Shown piece after piece: positions 1 to 8,168 of a DNA stretch of 47,173 bases. The notes below the pieces were generated by a model that made no database searches, had not been told where the DNA came from, and worked only from the letters and a program-made list of their open reading frames with translations. This DNA is from Acidobacteriota bacterium. GTDB taxonomy: Bacteria > Acidobacteriota > Terriglobia > Terriglobales > Acidobacteriaceae. Position 1 is the first letter of the stretch; every line of letters begins with the position of its first letter. The stretch covers positions 1-47,173 of the forward strand of contig JAJYBU010000029.1 in assembly GCA_021778845.1 (NCBI GenBank). The letters run 5' to 3'. Made by a program: the position numbers and the translations under genes.

Positions 1-179
1 CAGGGAGCCTAATGGACCCTAATCGGACCCGGATTAGCTTGTCACTGTAGGTTGCCATAGCTTCTAAGTCTTTTAGAATCTATGGCGGGGACGACGGGGC
101 TCGAACCCGCGACCTCTGCCGTGACAGCTAATCCGTAACGCGTAACTTGTTGATACTAGGCGTAGCGGATGGCTCCCTG
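1..179. repeat. Imperfect long inverted repeat around the tRNA-Asp fragment
   Basis: The outer nine bases (1-9, CAGGGAGCC) are the exact reverse complement of 171-179. The inner arm 30-45 (CGGATTAGCTTGTCAC) is the reverse complement of 121-135 apart from one inserted T. The material between the paired ends differs in length (45 against 59 nt), so this is an old or rearranged inverted repeat rather than a simple hairpin. The tRNA-Asp fragment lies inside it. Such layouts occur where integrases act, but no integrase gene is adjacent, so a role as an attachment region is inference. Confidence 0.5.
83..127 (-). tRNA. Partial tRNA-Asp(GTC), 3' half only; likely attachment-site remnant
   Basis: Read on the minus strand, this is the 3' part of a tRNA-Asp gene: anticodon loop CTGTCAC with anticodon GTC, the anticodon 3' stem, variable loop, T arm (GGTTCGA) and acceptor 3' strand ending in CCGCCA. 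Homology to a tRNA stops at the anticodon loop; what follows on that strand is not D-arm sequence, so the gene cannot make a functional tRNA. A 3' tRNA segment of about 45 nt is the classic att footprint left by a tyrosine integrase, so this probably marks one end of an integrated element. The intact tRNA gene would be at the other end, outside this window. Confidence 0.75.
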
Positions 180-222
180 AGCGCCTTATTGGACCCTGGG
201 CAACGGTTATTGGACCCTTATC

Positions 223-240
223 GGACCCGCGACCTTTGCC
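223..240 (+). repeat. Second copy of the tRNA-derived core
   Basis: GGACCCGCGACCTTTGCC matches the tRNA fragment at 103-120 at 16 of 18 positions, in the same orientation. It is preceded by short repeats of the type TTATTGGACCCT (188-196 and 208-216) that echo 11-29. Together these form a cluster of att-core-like words. Confidence 0.5.
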
Positions 241-325
241 CTCTAAACCTTTGCCCTGTCCATCAGTTTCCACGAATTCAGGCTATTTTTACGCCCAAAT
301 CCTATGACGGCTTCTTTCGCGGGAC

Positions 326-343
326 GGCAGAGGCCGCGGGTCC
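326..343 (-). repeat. Third, inverted copy of the tRNA-derived core
   Basis: The reverse complement of 326-343 (GGACCCGCGGCCTCTGCC) matches the tRNA core at 103-120 at 16 of 18 positions and lies in the opposite orientation to the other two copies. It sits just upstream of the toxin-antitoxin promoter region. Confidence 0.45.
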
Positions 344-376
344 AAATGAACCTGAGGATGGTCCCAAGTGGTACAC

Positions 377-398
377 TTGCGTACGCAATGGTACGCAA
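377..398. promoter_or_regulatory. Palindromic operator of the toxin-antitoxin operon
   Basis: TTGCGTACGCAA (377-388) is a perfect 12-bp palindrome, and the half-site GTACGCAA is repeated at 391-398. It lies just in front of the antitoxin ribosome-binding site (AAGGAG, 397-402). Phd/YefM antitoxins normally repress their own operon by binding such palindromes as dimers. The role is inferred from position and symmetry. Confidence 0.55.
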
Positions 399-408
399 GG
401 AGAACGCT

Positions 409-672
409 ATGGAAGCGGTGAAGGTTGGTATGAGAGAGTTTCGCGATAAGTTCGCCACCTACCTCTTGGAATCGGATTCGCCTGTAGCAATCACCAGACA
501 TGGCGATACGGTGGGCTATTTTATCCCTGCCCGCCGTAAGCGCAGCGAGGCGGACAAGGACGCGCTCCGCGAGGCTGCGACTCGTTGGCAGGAAATCTTA
601 GATGGCGGGGGGATTTCCGAGGAAGAAGCGGTAGCTGGCTTCAAAGATTGGCGGACCAGGAAGAAGCGATGA
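409..672 (+). CDS. Phd/YefM-type antitoxin
   Basis: An 87-residue protein that begins EAVKVGMREFRDKFATYL and continues with a short stretch ending in GDTVGYFIPAR. This is the usual Phd/YefM/prevent-host-death fold, which binds DNA through its N-terminal half. The C-terminal half (about residues 45-87) is charged and would wrap the toxin. The start at 409 is chosen because AAGGAG lies six bases upstream; longer in-frame starts (304, 388) have none. It overlaps the PIN toxin gene by four bases (ATGA), the standard antitoxin-first arrangement. Likely role: neutralise the toxin and autoregulate through the palindrome at 377-398. Confidence 0.85.
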   Translation: MEAVKVGMREFRDKFATYLLESDSPVAITRHGDTVGYFIPARRKRSEADKDALREAATRWQEILDGGGISEEEAVAGFKDWRTRKKR

Positions 673-1094
673 CAGACCGGAAGCGCCTTGTGCTCGACGC
701 GAACATCCTCCTCCGGGCCGTCTTCGGGATTCGTGTGCGTAACCTTCTCGAAACCTACGAAGATTCCGTATCGTTCTACGCCCCAGACATCTGTTTTACA
801 GATGCGCGCAGGTACATCCCCTCCATCGCAGAGAAACGTCGAATCGATCCTGGGCCCGGAATCTTGGTACTCAATCATCTTTCGCGTCTGGTTGAAGTGG
901 TGGGCAGGGCTCTCTATGAGGAGTTCGAGGCGTCCGCTCGCGAGCGCATGATCTCTCGTGATGAAGAGGACTGGCCAATTGTCGCGACATCACTTTTGTT
1001 GAAGTGCCCCGTCTGGACTGAAGATCGCGATTTCTTCGGAAGTGGCGTCTCCACCTGGAGCACCGAAACGGTCGACTTGTACCTCCGAGCCTGA
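669..1094 (+). CDS. PIN-domain ribonuclease toxin (VapC-like)
   Basis: A 141-residue PIN-domain protein. The N-terminal LVLDANILLRAVFG carries the first metal-binding Asp, and the C-terminal WTEDRDFFG motif carries the last acidic cluster; conserved Glu/Asp residues lie in the middle helices. PIN toxins of this size cut RNA, often tRNA, using Mg2+ or Mn2+. The gene starts inside the antitoxin stop codon (ATGA), so the two are translationally coupled. It is complete. Its position beside the tRNA/att region fits a stabilisation module carried at the end of a mobile element. The RNA target cannot be told from the sequence. Confidence 0.82.
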   Translation: MTDRKRLVLDANILLRAVFGIRVRNLLETYEDSVSFYAPDICFTDARRYIPSIAEKRRIDPGPGILVLNHLSRLVEVVGRALYEEFEASARERMISRDEEDWPIVATSLLLKCPVWTEDRDFFGSGVSTWSTETVDLYLRA

Positions 1095-1100
1095 TTTGAA

Positions 1101-1215
1101 TGTGTGGATAAAGTGGAGTGCCCGGCTTGATTTTAACCAGCGAATGAGAGAGACACTGGAATGAGGAGAGCAGGATGGCACGAGGTAAGCGGTATCCGCC
1201 GGAGCAGGTGGTGAG
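1101..1215 (+). pseudogene. IS3-family transposase OrfA remnant
   Basis: The ATG at 1175 opens a short reading frame beginning MARGKRYPPEQVVS, which resembles the N-terminus of IS3-type OrfA proteins (a basic start followed by an EQVV helix). After about 14 residues the similarity ends and the frame soon stops. The sequence before it (about 1101-1170) resembles an IS leader with an AGGAG-like site. No second transposase ORF and no matching right end are seen, so this is a scrap left by deletion. The rest of 1216-1374 holds nothing I can identify. Confidence 0.45.
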
Positions 1216-1374
1216 CCAGTCGCTTAGCTCCCGGCTACCCATATTGCCACACGCTGCATCGATCTGATCTCAAAGGTCAATGCGCTACACTAACCCCTCA
1301 CTGGGACAAAACATCGGGCAGTCCAGATTGCTATGTACGCAGTCAATCCGACGCACTTCGCAGCCTCGCTGAGT

Positions 1375-1785
1375 TCACAACACTCTTTCCTTCTCCGTGA
1401 TGGCCAAATCATTGATGCTTGCTTCCCGCCGTTGCATTAGGCCAGACGCAGCAAACTCCCAAAGCTCATTGCCGTACGAACGGAACCACTGACCGCTGCT
1501 GTCATGCCATTCGTATTCAAACTTCACCGCCATGCGGTTGTTTCGGAAACCCCAAAGCTGCTTCTTCAATTTATAGGCCAACTCGCGGTCCCATTTCCGT
1601 TTCAAAAACTCCAGAACGGCTGCACGACCGGTGAGAAACTCCGTGCGGTTACGCCAGTGTGTGTCCTCGGTGTACGCTGCCACGACCCGTTCGGGGTCGC
1701 GGGTGTTCCAGAGATCCTCTGCAATCTGAACTTTCTGAGTGGCAAGTTCCGGGTCTGTGAACGGTGGTGCGATGACTATGCTCAT
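1375..1785 (-). CDS. DUF1348 NTF2-like (SnoaL-type) protein, C-terminally short
   Basis: A 136-residue protein with the DUF1348 signature: [22 protein letters not shown], then [17 protein letters not shown] and YGNELWEF. This is a nuclear-transport-factor-2-like fold of unknown function, often beside redox or catabolic genes. Family members usually run on after the SINDLxI..ER segment for about 20 residues; here the frame stops right after ITEKERVL, so the protein may be slightly truncated. AAAGGA precedes the ATG. The start overlaps the end of the MOSC gene by four bases, so the two are co-transcribed with MOSC first. Confidence 0.75.
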   Translation of the reverse strand: MSIVIAPPFTDPELATQKVQIAEDLWNTRDPERVVAAYTEDTHWRNRTEFLTGRAAVLEFLKRKWDRELAYKLKKQLWGFRNNRMAVKFEYEWHDSSGQWFRSYGNELWEFAASGLMQRREASINDLAITEKERVL

Positions 1786-2447
1786 GAAAGATGTCCTTTG
1801 GAGTTGGGGTGGAGGAAAATATGGTCATTCACGTGGAGAACGCCGGGGCTTGCTACAGCGCAGTCGAGTGCGAGTTTGCCTTCAACTTCCCGCACGATCT
1901 TGCGCAAGACTTCAAGATCTTGATTAAGGGTGTCAGGGTCGAAGGTTGTCATCACGCATCGCGGACGCAACTGCGCCACGTCGATGACGATGCTCCCGGA
2001 CAGGAGACTTGCGCCAGGCCAACTCCTTTCGGCGTGGCCCAATACATCGCCAATCACGATGTTTGGGCGCAACCTCCGGAGATCCACGTCCAACTCTCGA
2101 ACGGCTCCATCCGTCGCCACAAGTAAGGGGAGTACATCAAACCGCTCGGCACGGGTTCCAGCATCTACAAGACGGATAGACTCACCAACAGCGTTGCGCG
2201 TTAATGCAAGGGCTGCCGAACTATCCCAAACGTGGCCTTCAATCAAGGTCATACCATCCTCTGAAATCGAAGCTCGTAGGCCGAGGAGGTTAGGGTGCGT
2301 TCTGGCTGTGATGATTCGATCAAGCCCCTCGGACACCACGATAATGTTCCGGTCGCCTGCGATCCCCGTTCGATCCAGTGTGACTTCAGCAACCTGTTCA
2401 CCACGCATGCTCTTTACTGGATATCGCCACAGTTCCTGTACATACAT
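1782..2447 (-). CDS. MOSC-domain protein
   Basis: A 221-residue protein. The N-terminal beta-barrel starts [15 protein letters not shown], and the MOSC core follows with GDR near residue 31 and [13 protein letters not shown] near residue 160, whose Cys is the conserved family residue. MOSC domains occur in molybdenum-cofactor sulfurases and in YiiM/mARC-like proteins that handle sulfur or reduce N-hydroxylated compounds. This version has no fused ferredoxin, so it would need a separate electron donor. The start is set by AGGAGG eight bases upstream. It is first in an operon with the DUF1348 gene. Confidence 0.85.
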   Translation of the reverse strand: MYVQELWRYPVKSMRGEQVAEVTLDRTGIAGDRNIIVVSEGLDRIITARTHPNLLGLRASISEDGMTLIEGHVWDSSAALALTRNAVGESIRLVDAGTRAERFDVLPLLVATDGAVRELDVDLRRLRPNIVIGDVLGHAERSWPGASLLSGSIVIDVAQLRPRCVMTTFDPDTLNQDLEVLRKIVREVEGKLALDCAVASPGVLHVNDHIFLHPNSKGHLS

Positions 2448-2498
2448 CCAAGCACCTCCTGGGCTCGCGTCCGTTTTGTGCCCGGTACCAAGAGTTAG

Positions 2499-3044
2499 CT
2501 AGGCGATATCTGAATGGGAGACCTTTGGAAAGTCGATGTCCACGTCGGTAGCGTTGTTGAAGTAGTTGGTGAACACATTCAGCGCAACATGTGCGATGAT
2601 CTCGGCAATCTCTCCTGCGGAGAAACCTGCGCTTCGCGCGGTTGCGTGATCCGCTTCACTGATCTCGCCCTTGGTATCGAGTACGTGCTTGGCGAAGGCC
2701 AGGGCCGCCGTTGTCTTCGGACTGGTGCCCTTTCCCTCGCGGCTGGCGATGATCTCGTCGTGCTTCAGTCCGACCATCTTGCCGATTGCGGTATGTGCCG
2801 ACAGGCAGTAATTACAGTGATTTTCCTGTGCCGTCAGCAGGGCCAGCTCTTCACGGATTTTCGCATCCAACAAACCACTGGCAAGCGCGCCGCTAAAGCC
2901 TAGGTACGCTTCGAGAACAACGGGCGAGGCGGCCATCACGCGAGTCATGTTCGGCACGATACCGAGCTTACTTTTCACGACATCGAGCAGTTCCTTTTGT
3001 TTGCCTGATGCGTTCGACGCGTCAACAGGGTGCAAACGAGACAT
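2499..3044 (-). CDS. Carboxymuconolactone decarboxylase / AhpD-family protein
   Basis: A 181-residue, all-helical AhpD-like protein. The active-site motif ENHCNYCLSAHTAIGK (about residues 75-90) has the CxxC pair and following His seen in alkylhydroperoxidase AhpD, where these residues reduce peroxides with a proton relay. The closing part ALNVFTNYFNNATDVDIDFP is typical of this subfamily. AAGGAG precedes the ATG at 3044. The upstream region shares a 47-nt block with the promoter of the hydrolase at 15629-16513, suggesting common control. Peroxide detoxification is the likeliest role; the electron donor is unknown. Confidence 0.88.
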   Translation of the reverse strand: MSRLHPVDASNASGKQKELLDVVKSKLGIVPNMTRVMAASPVVLEAYLGFSGALASGLLDAKIREELALLTAQENHCNYCLSAHTAIGKMVGLKHDEIIASREGKGTSPKTTAALAFAKHVLDTKGEISEADHATARSAGFSAGEIAEIIAHVALNVFTNYFNNATDVDIDFPKVSHSDIA

Positions 3045-3377
3045 GTTGGTTCTCCTTAGACAAGTGCCTGTTGGGTCTCCTTAGCACTCTGCTGCATTAG
3101 AGTACGCGGGAGGTCCCCCCGACAACCAACCACACCTTAGAACTTGGCAGGCAAGAAGAAAAGTTCTAAATGCTGAATGAATCGGTGAGTTTTTGTTGCG
3201 AAAGTATCCTTCTATTTTCGCTCCGCATTGGCGACGTGAATTGATGAGGGAAGTGTGAGCAATTGTGCCCAAGAGGGTGGTGGAAGATGAGGCCAATCAA
3301 CTCTGGCTCCGTCGCTTTAATCCGGAAGCCTGGAGCAGCGCTACACTCTTCACTCGATTTCTCGTTACGATAGACCT
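3045..3377. promoter_or_regulatory. Intergenic region with regulatory block shared with 16580-16626
   Basis: This 333-nt gap separates two divergent genes. The segment 3156-3202 aligns without gaps to 16580-16626 (36 of 47 identical by hand count), starting with the word AAGAAAAGTTC and ending with TTTGTTRCGAA. In both places the block lies upstream of a minus-strand gene of the stress/hydrolase set. It probably contains the binding site of a shared activator such as a LysR protein. No other feature is seen in the gap. Confidence 0.5.
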
Positions 3378-4523
3378 ATGAACGCAACAAGGAAGCGCGC
3401 ATTAGTTACGGGTGGGGCTGGTCTGATCGGTTCACACATTGCCGACCTTCTAATACAGCAAGGTTGGAGGGTTCGCATCCTGGATAACCTCGAGCCACAG
3501 ACGCACAAGAATGGGAAGCCGGCGTGGATCCATCCTGAAGCCGAATTTATCCAAGGCAATGTTCAGGACTACGGGACAATGCTGTCCGCATTGAGTGATA
3601 TCGACGTGGTGTTTCATGAAGCAGCATACGGCGGTTATATGCCGGAGATGGCAAAGTACGTTCTCGTGAATAGCTTCGGCACAGCGCAGATGCTGGAGAT
3701 CATTCGTGATCACAAGCTACCCATACAAAAAGTGATCGTTGCGAGTTCGCAGGCCGTATATAGCGAAGGCGCAGCGCAGTGCGAGGTTCATGGGCACGTA
3801 GTACCGTTCCTTCGCAGAACAGAGCAGCTGAGGGGCGGGGACTTTCAAGTCCACTGCCCCGTCTGCGGCAGGATGACCACTTCAATTCCGACGCCTGAAG
3901 GAACGCCTGGAGGCGGCGAGACCGTCTATGCGCTGACCAAGGTTGATCAGGAGCGCCTGGTACTGCTTTGGGGTAAGCAAACGGGGGTCCCTACCGTTGC
4001 GCTGCGCTACTCCTGCACCTATGGTCCAAGACAGTCGCTGTTCAACCCATACACTGGCGTCATCGCAATCTTCTGTACCCGCCTCCTGAATGGGCTACCA
4101 CCGATCATGTACGAAGACGGAGGACAGACGCGTGATCTGTGTTTCGTTGAAGACATCGCACAAGCCAATCTTCTTGCTGCAACATCTGACAAGCTCGACG
4201 GCCTTCCTGTAAACGTCGGTAGCGGACGGGCGACAAGCGTACGCGATCTGGCAGGCATCATCGCCGAGCAACTAGGCGTTGCGATTGATCCTGTAGCGCG
4301 CGGAGAGTTTCGGCCCGGAGAGATTCGATCCCTCATCTCGGACATCTCCCGGATTAGGACGATCGGGTACGAACCCCGCGTGAGACTGGAAGAAGGCATC
4401 GCACGTTACATCGAGTGGATAAAGACCCAAGGAGCCGTTGAAGATTATTTCTCCAAGGCTGAGCAGGGGCTACGGGAAAAAGGCATCGTTCAAAATATTG
4501 CCAGGCCATCAGCGTTGGCGTGA
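3378..4523 (+). CDS. NAD-dependent sugar epimerase/dehydratase with inserted zinc-knuckle motif
   Basis: A 381-residue extended SDR. The N-terminal Rossmann motif is VTGGAGLIGSHIADLL, and the catalytic pair is YALTK near residue 177. Unlike ordinary UDP-glucose epimerases, it carries an insertion of about 50 residues before the catalytic Tyr with a CEVH...CPVCGR pattern, which looks like a zinc-binding knuckle. The substrate is probably a nucleotide sugar. It converges on the GT2 gene, and the two coding ends overlap by 15 bases (4509-4523). No clear Shine-Dalgarno site precedes the ATG at 3378. Confidence 0.85.
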   Translation: MNATRKRALVTGGAGLIGSHIADLLIQQGWRVRILDNLEPQTHKNGKPAWIHPEAEFIQGNVQDYGTMLSALSDIDVVFHEAAYGGYMPEMAKYVLVNSFGTAQMLEIIRDHKLPIQKVIVASSQAVYSEGAAQCEVHGHVVPFLRRTEQLRGGDFQVHCPVCGRMTTSIPTPEGTPGGGETVYALTKVDQERLVLLWGKQTGVPTVALRYSCTYGPRQSLFNPYTGVIAIFCTRLLNGLPPIMYEDGGQTRDLCFVEDIAQANLLAATSDKLDGLPVNVGSGRATSVRDLAGIIAEQLGVAIDPVARGEFRPGEIRSLISDISRIRTIGYEPRVRLEEGIARYIEWIKTQGAVEDYFSKAEQGLREKGIVQNIARPSALA

Positions 4524-5207
4524 GAGGCCGATCCGAAAGACTACGCCAAGGATACGTATGGCGGCTTTGAAGGATTCAGCAAGATTCCCAGATACCTTGC
4601 TGACTCCGCCGATGCGACAACGGTAATCTATTGGAATCTCGAGGATGCGGAGTTCGTGCTGCGCTGCACGAATCTGCATCTCGAGGTTCCATCCATAGGT
4701 CATCTCCGACATCGACAGTTGTTCAAAGCTGGATCGTCGAATAGCACGAAAGGCTCCCATGTCGGTGTATCGAATCCCTTGCAGAACGCGGACAAGAAAA
4801 CCGACGAGATAGGCCGCAAAGATCTGACTTGCCAACATCGATCCTGCTTGCGCGTGGCCACGCAGTCGCGAGCCCACGACAAAGTCCGCCCTGTCTTCCT
4901 CGATTGGAAGGACGATACGCGCGAAGTCGTCGATGTTGTCGCTTCCATCTCCGTCGAGATAGACGAGGATACTGCTCGTAGGCAGCGCAGCCTGCGACCC
5001 GGCCTTGCATGCCGATCCATAACCTCGCGGCGCGTAGATCACCTTTGCCCCGGCGCTCCTGGCCACCTCATCCGTACCATCGGACGAGCCATTATCCACC
5101 ACGATGCATTCCGCGATTTGCGCCCATGGCATCGACGCAACGACATGTCCGATCGACTCGCATTCATTCAGCGCGGGAATGATGACCGAGATATTTGAAG
5201 AGCTCAT
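4509..5207 (-). CDS. Family 2 glycosyltransferase
   Basis: A 232-residue GT-A enzyme. ISVIIPALNECESIGHVV opens the fold, VVDNGSSDGTDEVA is the nucleotide-binding strand, and YLDGDGSDN holds the DxD metal site. It resembles dolichyl/polyprenyl-phosphate sugar synthases but has no C-terminal membrane anchor. The ATG at 5207 overlaps the stop of the upstream membrane transferase (ATGA). A longer reading frame reaching back to 6011 is only the shadow of that gene. It may load a lipid carrier that the neighbouring GT-C protein then uses (inference). Confidence 0.88.
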   Translation of the reverse strand: MSSSNISVIIPALNECESIGHVVASMPWAQIAECIVVDNGSSDGTDEVARSAGAKVIYAPRGYGSACKAGSQAALPTSSILVYLDGDGSDNIDDFARIVLPIEEDRADFVVGSRLRGHAQAGSMLASQIFAAYLVGFLVRVLQGIRYTDMGAFRAIRRSSFEQLSMSEMTYGWNLEMQIRAAQHELRILEIPIDYRCRIGGVSKVSGNLAESFKAAIRILGVVFRIGLSRQR

Positions 5208-6610
5208 GCGAGCCGCTGCCTGGGAACGATCCACCGCCTGTAGCCCGCGCGCACCATCCACTCCAGAAGGAAGGCGAGCAGTAGCACCGCATAAAGAATG
5301 CTGTTGAGCCGATATTGCGACTCGATGGTGCCTGCGCCCAGCGAGGTGGCGGAGAGGTAGAAGAAACCCAGCGCGTAGGTAAAGAGCGGAAGGTTGGGCA
5401 TCAGCACACCAAACGGGATTAGCCACGCCAGATACCAAGGGTAATGCGGAGAGAAGACGAGCATCATCGCGAACGCCAGAAACAGTGTGCCGGGAAGAAA
5501 GGCGCCGGTCTTCGGTAGTCGAAAGATCCGTAGCCAGAACTGCGTTTGCTGCGATGCAGGTTCGGTGTTGGCAGCTCGCCAGCTCCAGAAGGCCAACGCG
5601 GCAAATCCGGCGACCAGGAACGCTAGATACAGGAATGTGGAGGCGTTGTGGAGGCCGGGGAGCTTCCGCGTCAGTTCCAGCAGAAAGTATCGCGAACCCG
5701 TTTCGATCCCTTCCTCCTGCACATACCCGCCAAGAAACCCGAAGACCAGCCGCCCCACGCTGGCATAACAGGCGTAGGAGAAGATAGCGAGGGCGACGAT
5801 CATCGAAGGCATCTTGAACTCTCTTCGCTGCCATAGTGCAGGCAAGAGCACAAGAGGATAGAACTTGATCAGGATCGCAGCCCCAAGAAATAGGCCTGTC
5901 TTGATCGTCTGCCGCCGGATGCGTGCAAGCAGAGCCAGCGCGATGAACGCCATAGCAGCCGAGTCCAGATGCCCAGAGCTGCCGATCTCCCAGACTAAGA
6001 GCGGGCACCATGCATACAGCAGGATATCTTCTCTTCGCCTCCCCAGCGCCTGTAGCAGCTCTATTAGCGCATAGACAGTGAGGCCCTCAAAAAGGATCAT
6101 CACCAGCTTCATGAAGGTTACCGACGCATTGATCCAGGTGATGCCATAGAAGAGAAACTGAGCGACAGGAGGATAGATGGTGTGGGCGTAGTCACGGCGA
6201 TTGATGTGCTCGAAGAGATCGCGGTTGGGTACACGCAGGAAGCTAAGCGCCGGATCGCCTGGGACGTAGCGGTACGGGGAGATATGTTCATGCTGCACCA
6301 CCCCATCCCAGGCGTACCGATAGATGTCTGAGGACATGATCGGCTCCGGCAATAGCGTGACAAGCCGAAACGCTATTCCGAAGCCTAGGATTATGGGTAA
6401 AGTGAAACGATTTGTAGGCAGGGTGAGGATGGTTGCCGCCGCAAGGGCAAACAGTATCACTGACCAGCCAGCGACGCCGGAGAACCCGATCGTGAAGTGG
6501 TGAAACTCCACAATCAGTTGTTTTGTAAGCGCAAGTAGCCCCAATCCCAGCAGTGCCAGAATTGCGTTCGTGATCCAAGGACGGCCATGTAGTGGTCTTC
6601 TCCACTTCAT
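5204..6610 (-). CDS. GT-C membrane glycosyltransferase (GT87/mannosyltransferase-like)
   Basis: About 468 residues with ten or more hydrophobic segments. The first periplasmic loop has SSDIYRYAWDG, the acidic motif typical of polyprenol-phosphate-dependent mannosyltransferases, and YPPVAQFLFY follows. HYPWYLAWLIP near the C-terminus is also typical. It should sit in the inner membrane and transfer a sugar from a lipid-phosphate donor. I prefer the ATG at 6610 because it makes an ATGA overlap with the upstream gene, like its neighbours; the ATG at 6631 has no ribosome-binding site. Confidence 0.8.
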   Translation of the reverse strand: MKWRRPLHGRPWITNAILALLGLGLLALTKQLIVEFHHFTIGFSGVAGWSVILFALAAATILTLPTNRFTLPIILGFGIAFRLVTLLPEPIMSSDIYRYAWDGVVQHEHISPYRYVPGDPALSFLRVPNRDLFEHINRRDYAHTIYPPVAQFLFYGITWINASVTFMKLVMILFEGLTVYALIELLQALGRRREDILLYAWCPLLVWEIGSSGHLDSAAMAFIALALLARIRRQTIKTGLFLGAAILIKFYPLVLLPALWQRREFKMPSMIVALAIFSYACYASVGRLVFGFLGGYVQEEGIETGSRYFLLELTRKLPGLHNASTFLYLAFLVAGFAALAFWSWRAANTEPASQQTQFWLRIFRLPKTGAFLPGTLFLAFAMMLVFSPHYPWYLAWLIPFGVLMPNLPLFTYALGFFYLSATSLGAGTIESQYRLNSILYAVLLLAFLLEWMVRAGYRRWIVPRQRLA

Positions 6611-7362
6611 ACTGAGCCATCCAAATCGCATAAAAACTTCCGACTATACTCTGCCGTATAGCCCGGTAAGGATGTGAAGGCAGGCTGAAGGCAATCGATC
6701 AGTTCAGATCGGAGGACAGCCAGGGTGGCTGCATCGTCGACGTCATACCAGAGGGGCAAAGTCATAAACTCGACACCGATACTTTGAATAGCTTTACGAG
6801 TCTCGGACAAGACGGAGCAAGTACTCCAGGAAATATTCTCGAACATTGCTGCGTGTGCGTGTTTCATTCCGATCAGATAATAACCACCATCCTGAGAGGG
6901 GCCAAGTACGACGCGGTCGCCTGGTTGCCGCAAGGCATGGACCGCCATCGCGAAGGCTCTCCTTGGCACCGTGGGCGAATCGGAGTCGATGAGGCAGACA
7001 GACCCAAAGCCGCACTGGAAAAGGTCTTGTGCCGTTGTCAGAAGTCTTTCTCCGAAACCATCTCCCCGTTGTGGTATTAGCCGATATCCCCTAGGCAGCA
7101 ATCCATCGAATAGAGCTTCATCTCCTATCGGCGTATAGGAGATCACACCGGCGCAGGCTGTCTCCTCAGCAAGACCGGCGATATTCAAAGTTGTATCTCG
7201 AAGAAAGCACGTGTTGATGGCTGCAGCTTGATCAGGAGTCAGCGGTGGGGAGAGGCGTGTCTTGACTCTGCCGGGCCGGGGTGCCTTCGCCATAATAGCC
7301 AAAGCGCAGATCGAGTTCAAAGATGAATCAGGGCAGTTTGGATCGAGGATGGGATATAACAC
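6607..7362 (-). CDS. DUF2064 / TIGR04282-type transferase
   Basis: A GT-A-fold protein recognised by AIMAKAPRPGRVKTRLSPPL near the N-terminus, LIDSDSPTVP in the middle and VVLGPSQDGGYYLIGM. The family is called rSAM/selenodomain-associated transferase 1 and is often labelled an arsenosugar glycosyltransferase, but no radical-SAM ArsS gene is present here, so that pathway is not supported. The likely start is GTG at 7362, which shares its G with the stop of the methyltransferase gene (TAGTG). The ATG at 7416 would overlap that gene by 55 bases. Confidence 0.8.
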   Translation of the reverse strand: MLYPILDPNCPDSSLNSICALAIMAKAPRPGRVKTRLSPPLTPDQAAAINTCFLRDTTLNIAGLAEETACAGVISYTPIGDEALFDGLLPRGYRLIPQRGDGFGERLLTTAQDLFQCGFGSVCLIDSDSPTVPRRAFAMAVHALRQPGDRVVLGPSQDGGYYLIGMKHAHAAMFENISWSTCSVLSETRKAIQSIGVEFMTLPLWYDVDDAATLAVLRSELIDCLQPAFTSLPGYTAEYSRKFLCDLDGSV

Positions 7363-8129
7363 TAAGCCACGCTCCGCGAACCATCGACCGCTACGGAATT
7401 CGTGCAAGCCCCCCACGCTTGAAAATCAGTACTCATGTCATCTCCCTTGTCGCAGACGGCACATTGGTAATCGCCGTACATCTGGATTGAGACCTTCGCC
7501 CATGGCTGCGATTGAACGAGATCCTGGAACTCTGAAGGAGAGAGCACGTTAACTCTATTTGGAGATGTTTCGCGGCCGGTGGAGCGGATGAAACGCATCG
7601 CCAATCGCATGGCGGCAAGGGGAAACTGTGTCTTATGATTCGCAGTCGGTTCAATCAGAAACAGCCGTCCGCCTGGCTTCAGTACCTGAAAGATCTCAGC
7701 GAAGACCGTGCTGCGATTCTCAACGATCAGCAGAAGACGGGAACTAATGACCGCATCAACCGCATCTACAGAAGCGGAGATAGTTTCCACATCCCCTTGC
7801 TGGAATCGACAGTTACCCAACTGATCGGAAGAAGCTCGCGACCGGGCCCAGGCGAGCAGACGCGAGGAACGGTCAATCCCCAGCACGTGCAAGGCGGGAT
7901 AGCGCCGTGCAAGGCGGCGAGCGTAGAATCCGGGACCACATCCAACCTCCAGAACAGACATACTTTTCAAAGGTGCCCCTTGGGGAAACAGCGCCTGGGA
8001 GATCTCCTTCGTGTGGTCGCGGAACAAGTGCTCGCGGCAAAACGCATACAGCCACGCACAATCCTCGAAGAGGTGCTTGGTACTCGTCTCACGCTCCGTT
8101 GTTGCCGGACTACAGGCGATATCTTCCAT
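7362..8129 (-). CDS. Class I SAM-dependent methyltransferase
   Basis: A 255-residue methyltransferase. Motif I is VLEVGCGPGFYARRLARR, an acidic residue in VLGIDRS follows, and the post-motif LKPGGRLFLIEP is typical of UbiE/class I enzymes. The N-terminal 55 residues are family-specific. It is directly upstream of the DUF2064 gene in the glycan-type operon and 39 nt downstream of the molybdoenzyme gene, so all are probably co-transcribed. The substrate is unknown; a lipid or glycan intermediate is the contextual guess. Confidence 0.83.
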   Translation of the reverse strand: MEDIACSPATTERETSTKHLFEDCAWLYAFCREHLFRDHTKEISQALFPQGAPLKSMSVLEVGCGPGFYARRLARRYPALHVLGIDRSSRLLAWARSRASSDQLGNCRFQQGDVETISASVDAVDAVISSRLLLIVENRSTVFAEIFQVLKPGGRLFLIEPTANHKTQFPLAAMRLAMRFIRSTGRETSPNRVNVLSPSEFQDLVQSQPWAKVSIQMYGDYQCAVCDKGDDMSTDFQAWGACTNSVAVDGSRSVA

Positions 8130-8168
8130 GCTCTAATCTATTTCTCCTGACGATGCTCTCGTATTTCT

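Noticed and set aside
1930..2502. 190-codon plus-strand frame over the MOSC gene
   Set aside because: Ser/Arg-rich antisense shadow of a well-recognised MOSC protein.
5208..6011. N-terminal 268-codon extension of the GT2 frame
   Set aside because: It is an out-of-frame shadow of the GT-C gene; the true GT2 start at 5207 makes an ATGA overlap and starts the fold correctly.
6607..7362. Arsenosugar biosynthesis role for the DUF2064 protein
   Set aside because: The family is sometimes given that name, but the required radical-SAM ArsS and ArsM-like context is not present.
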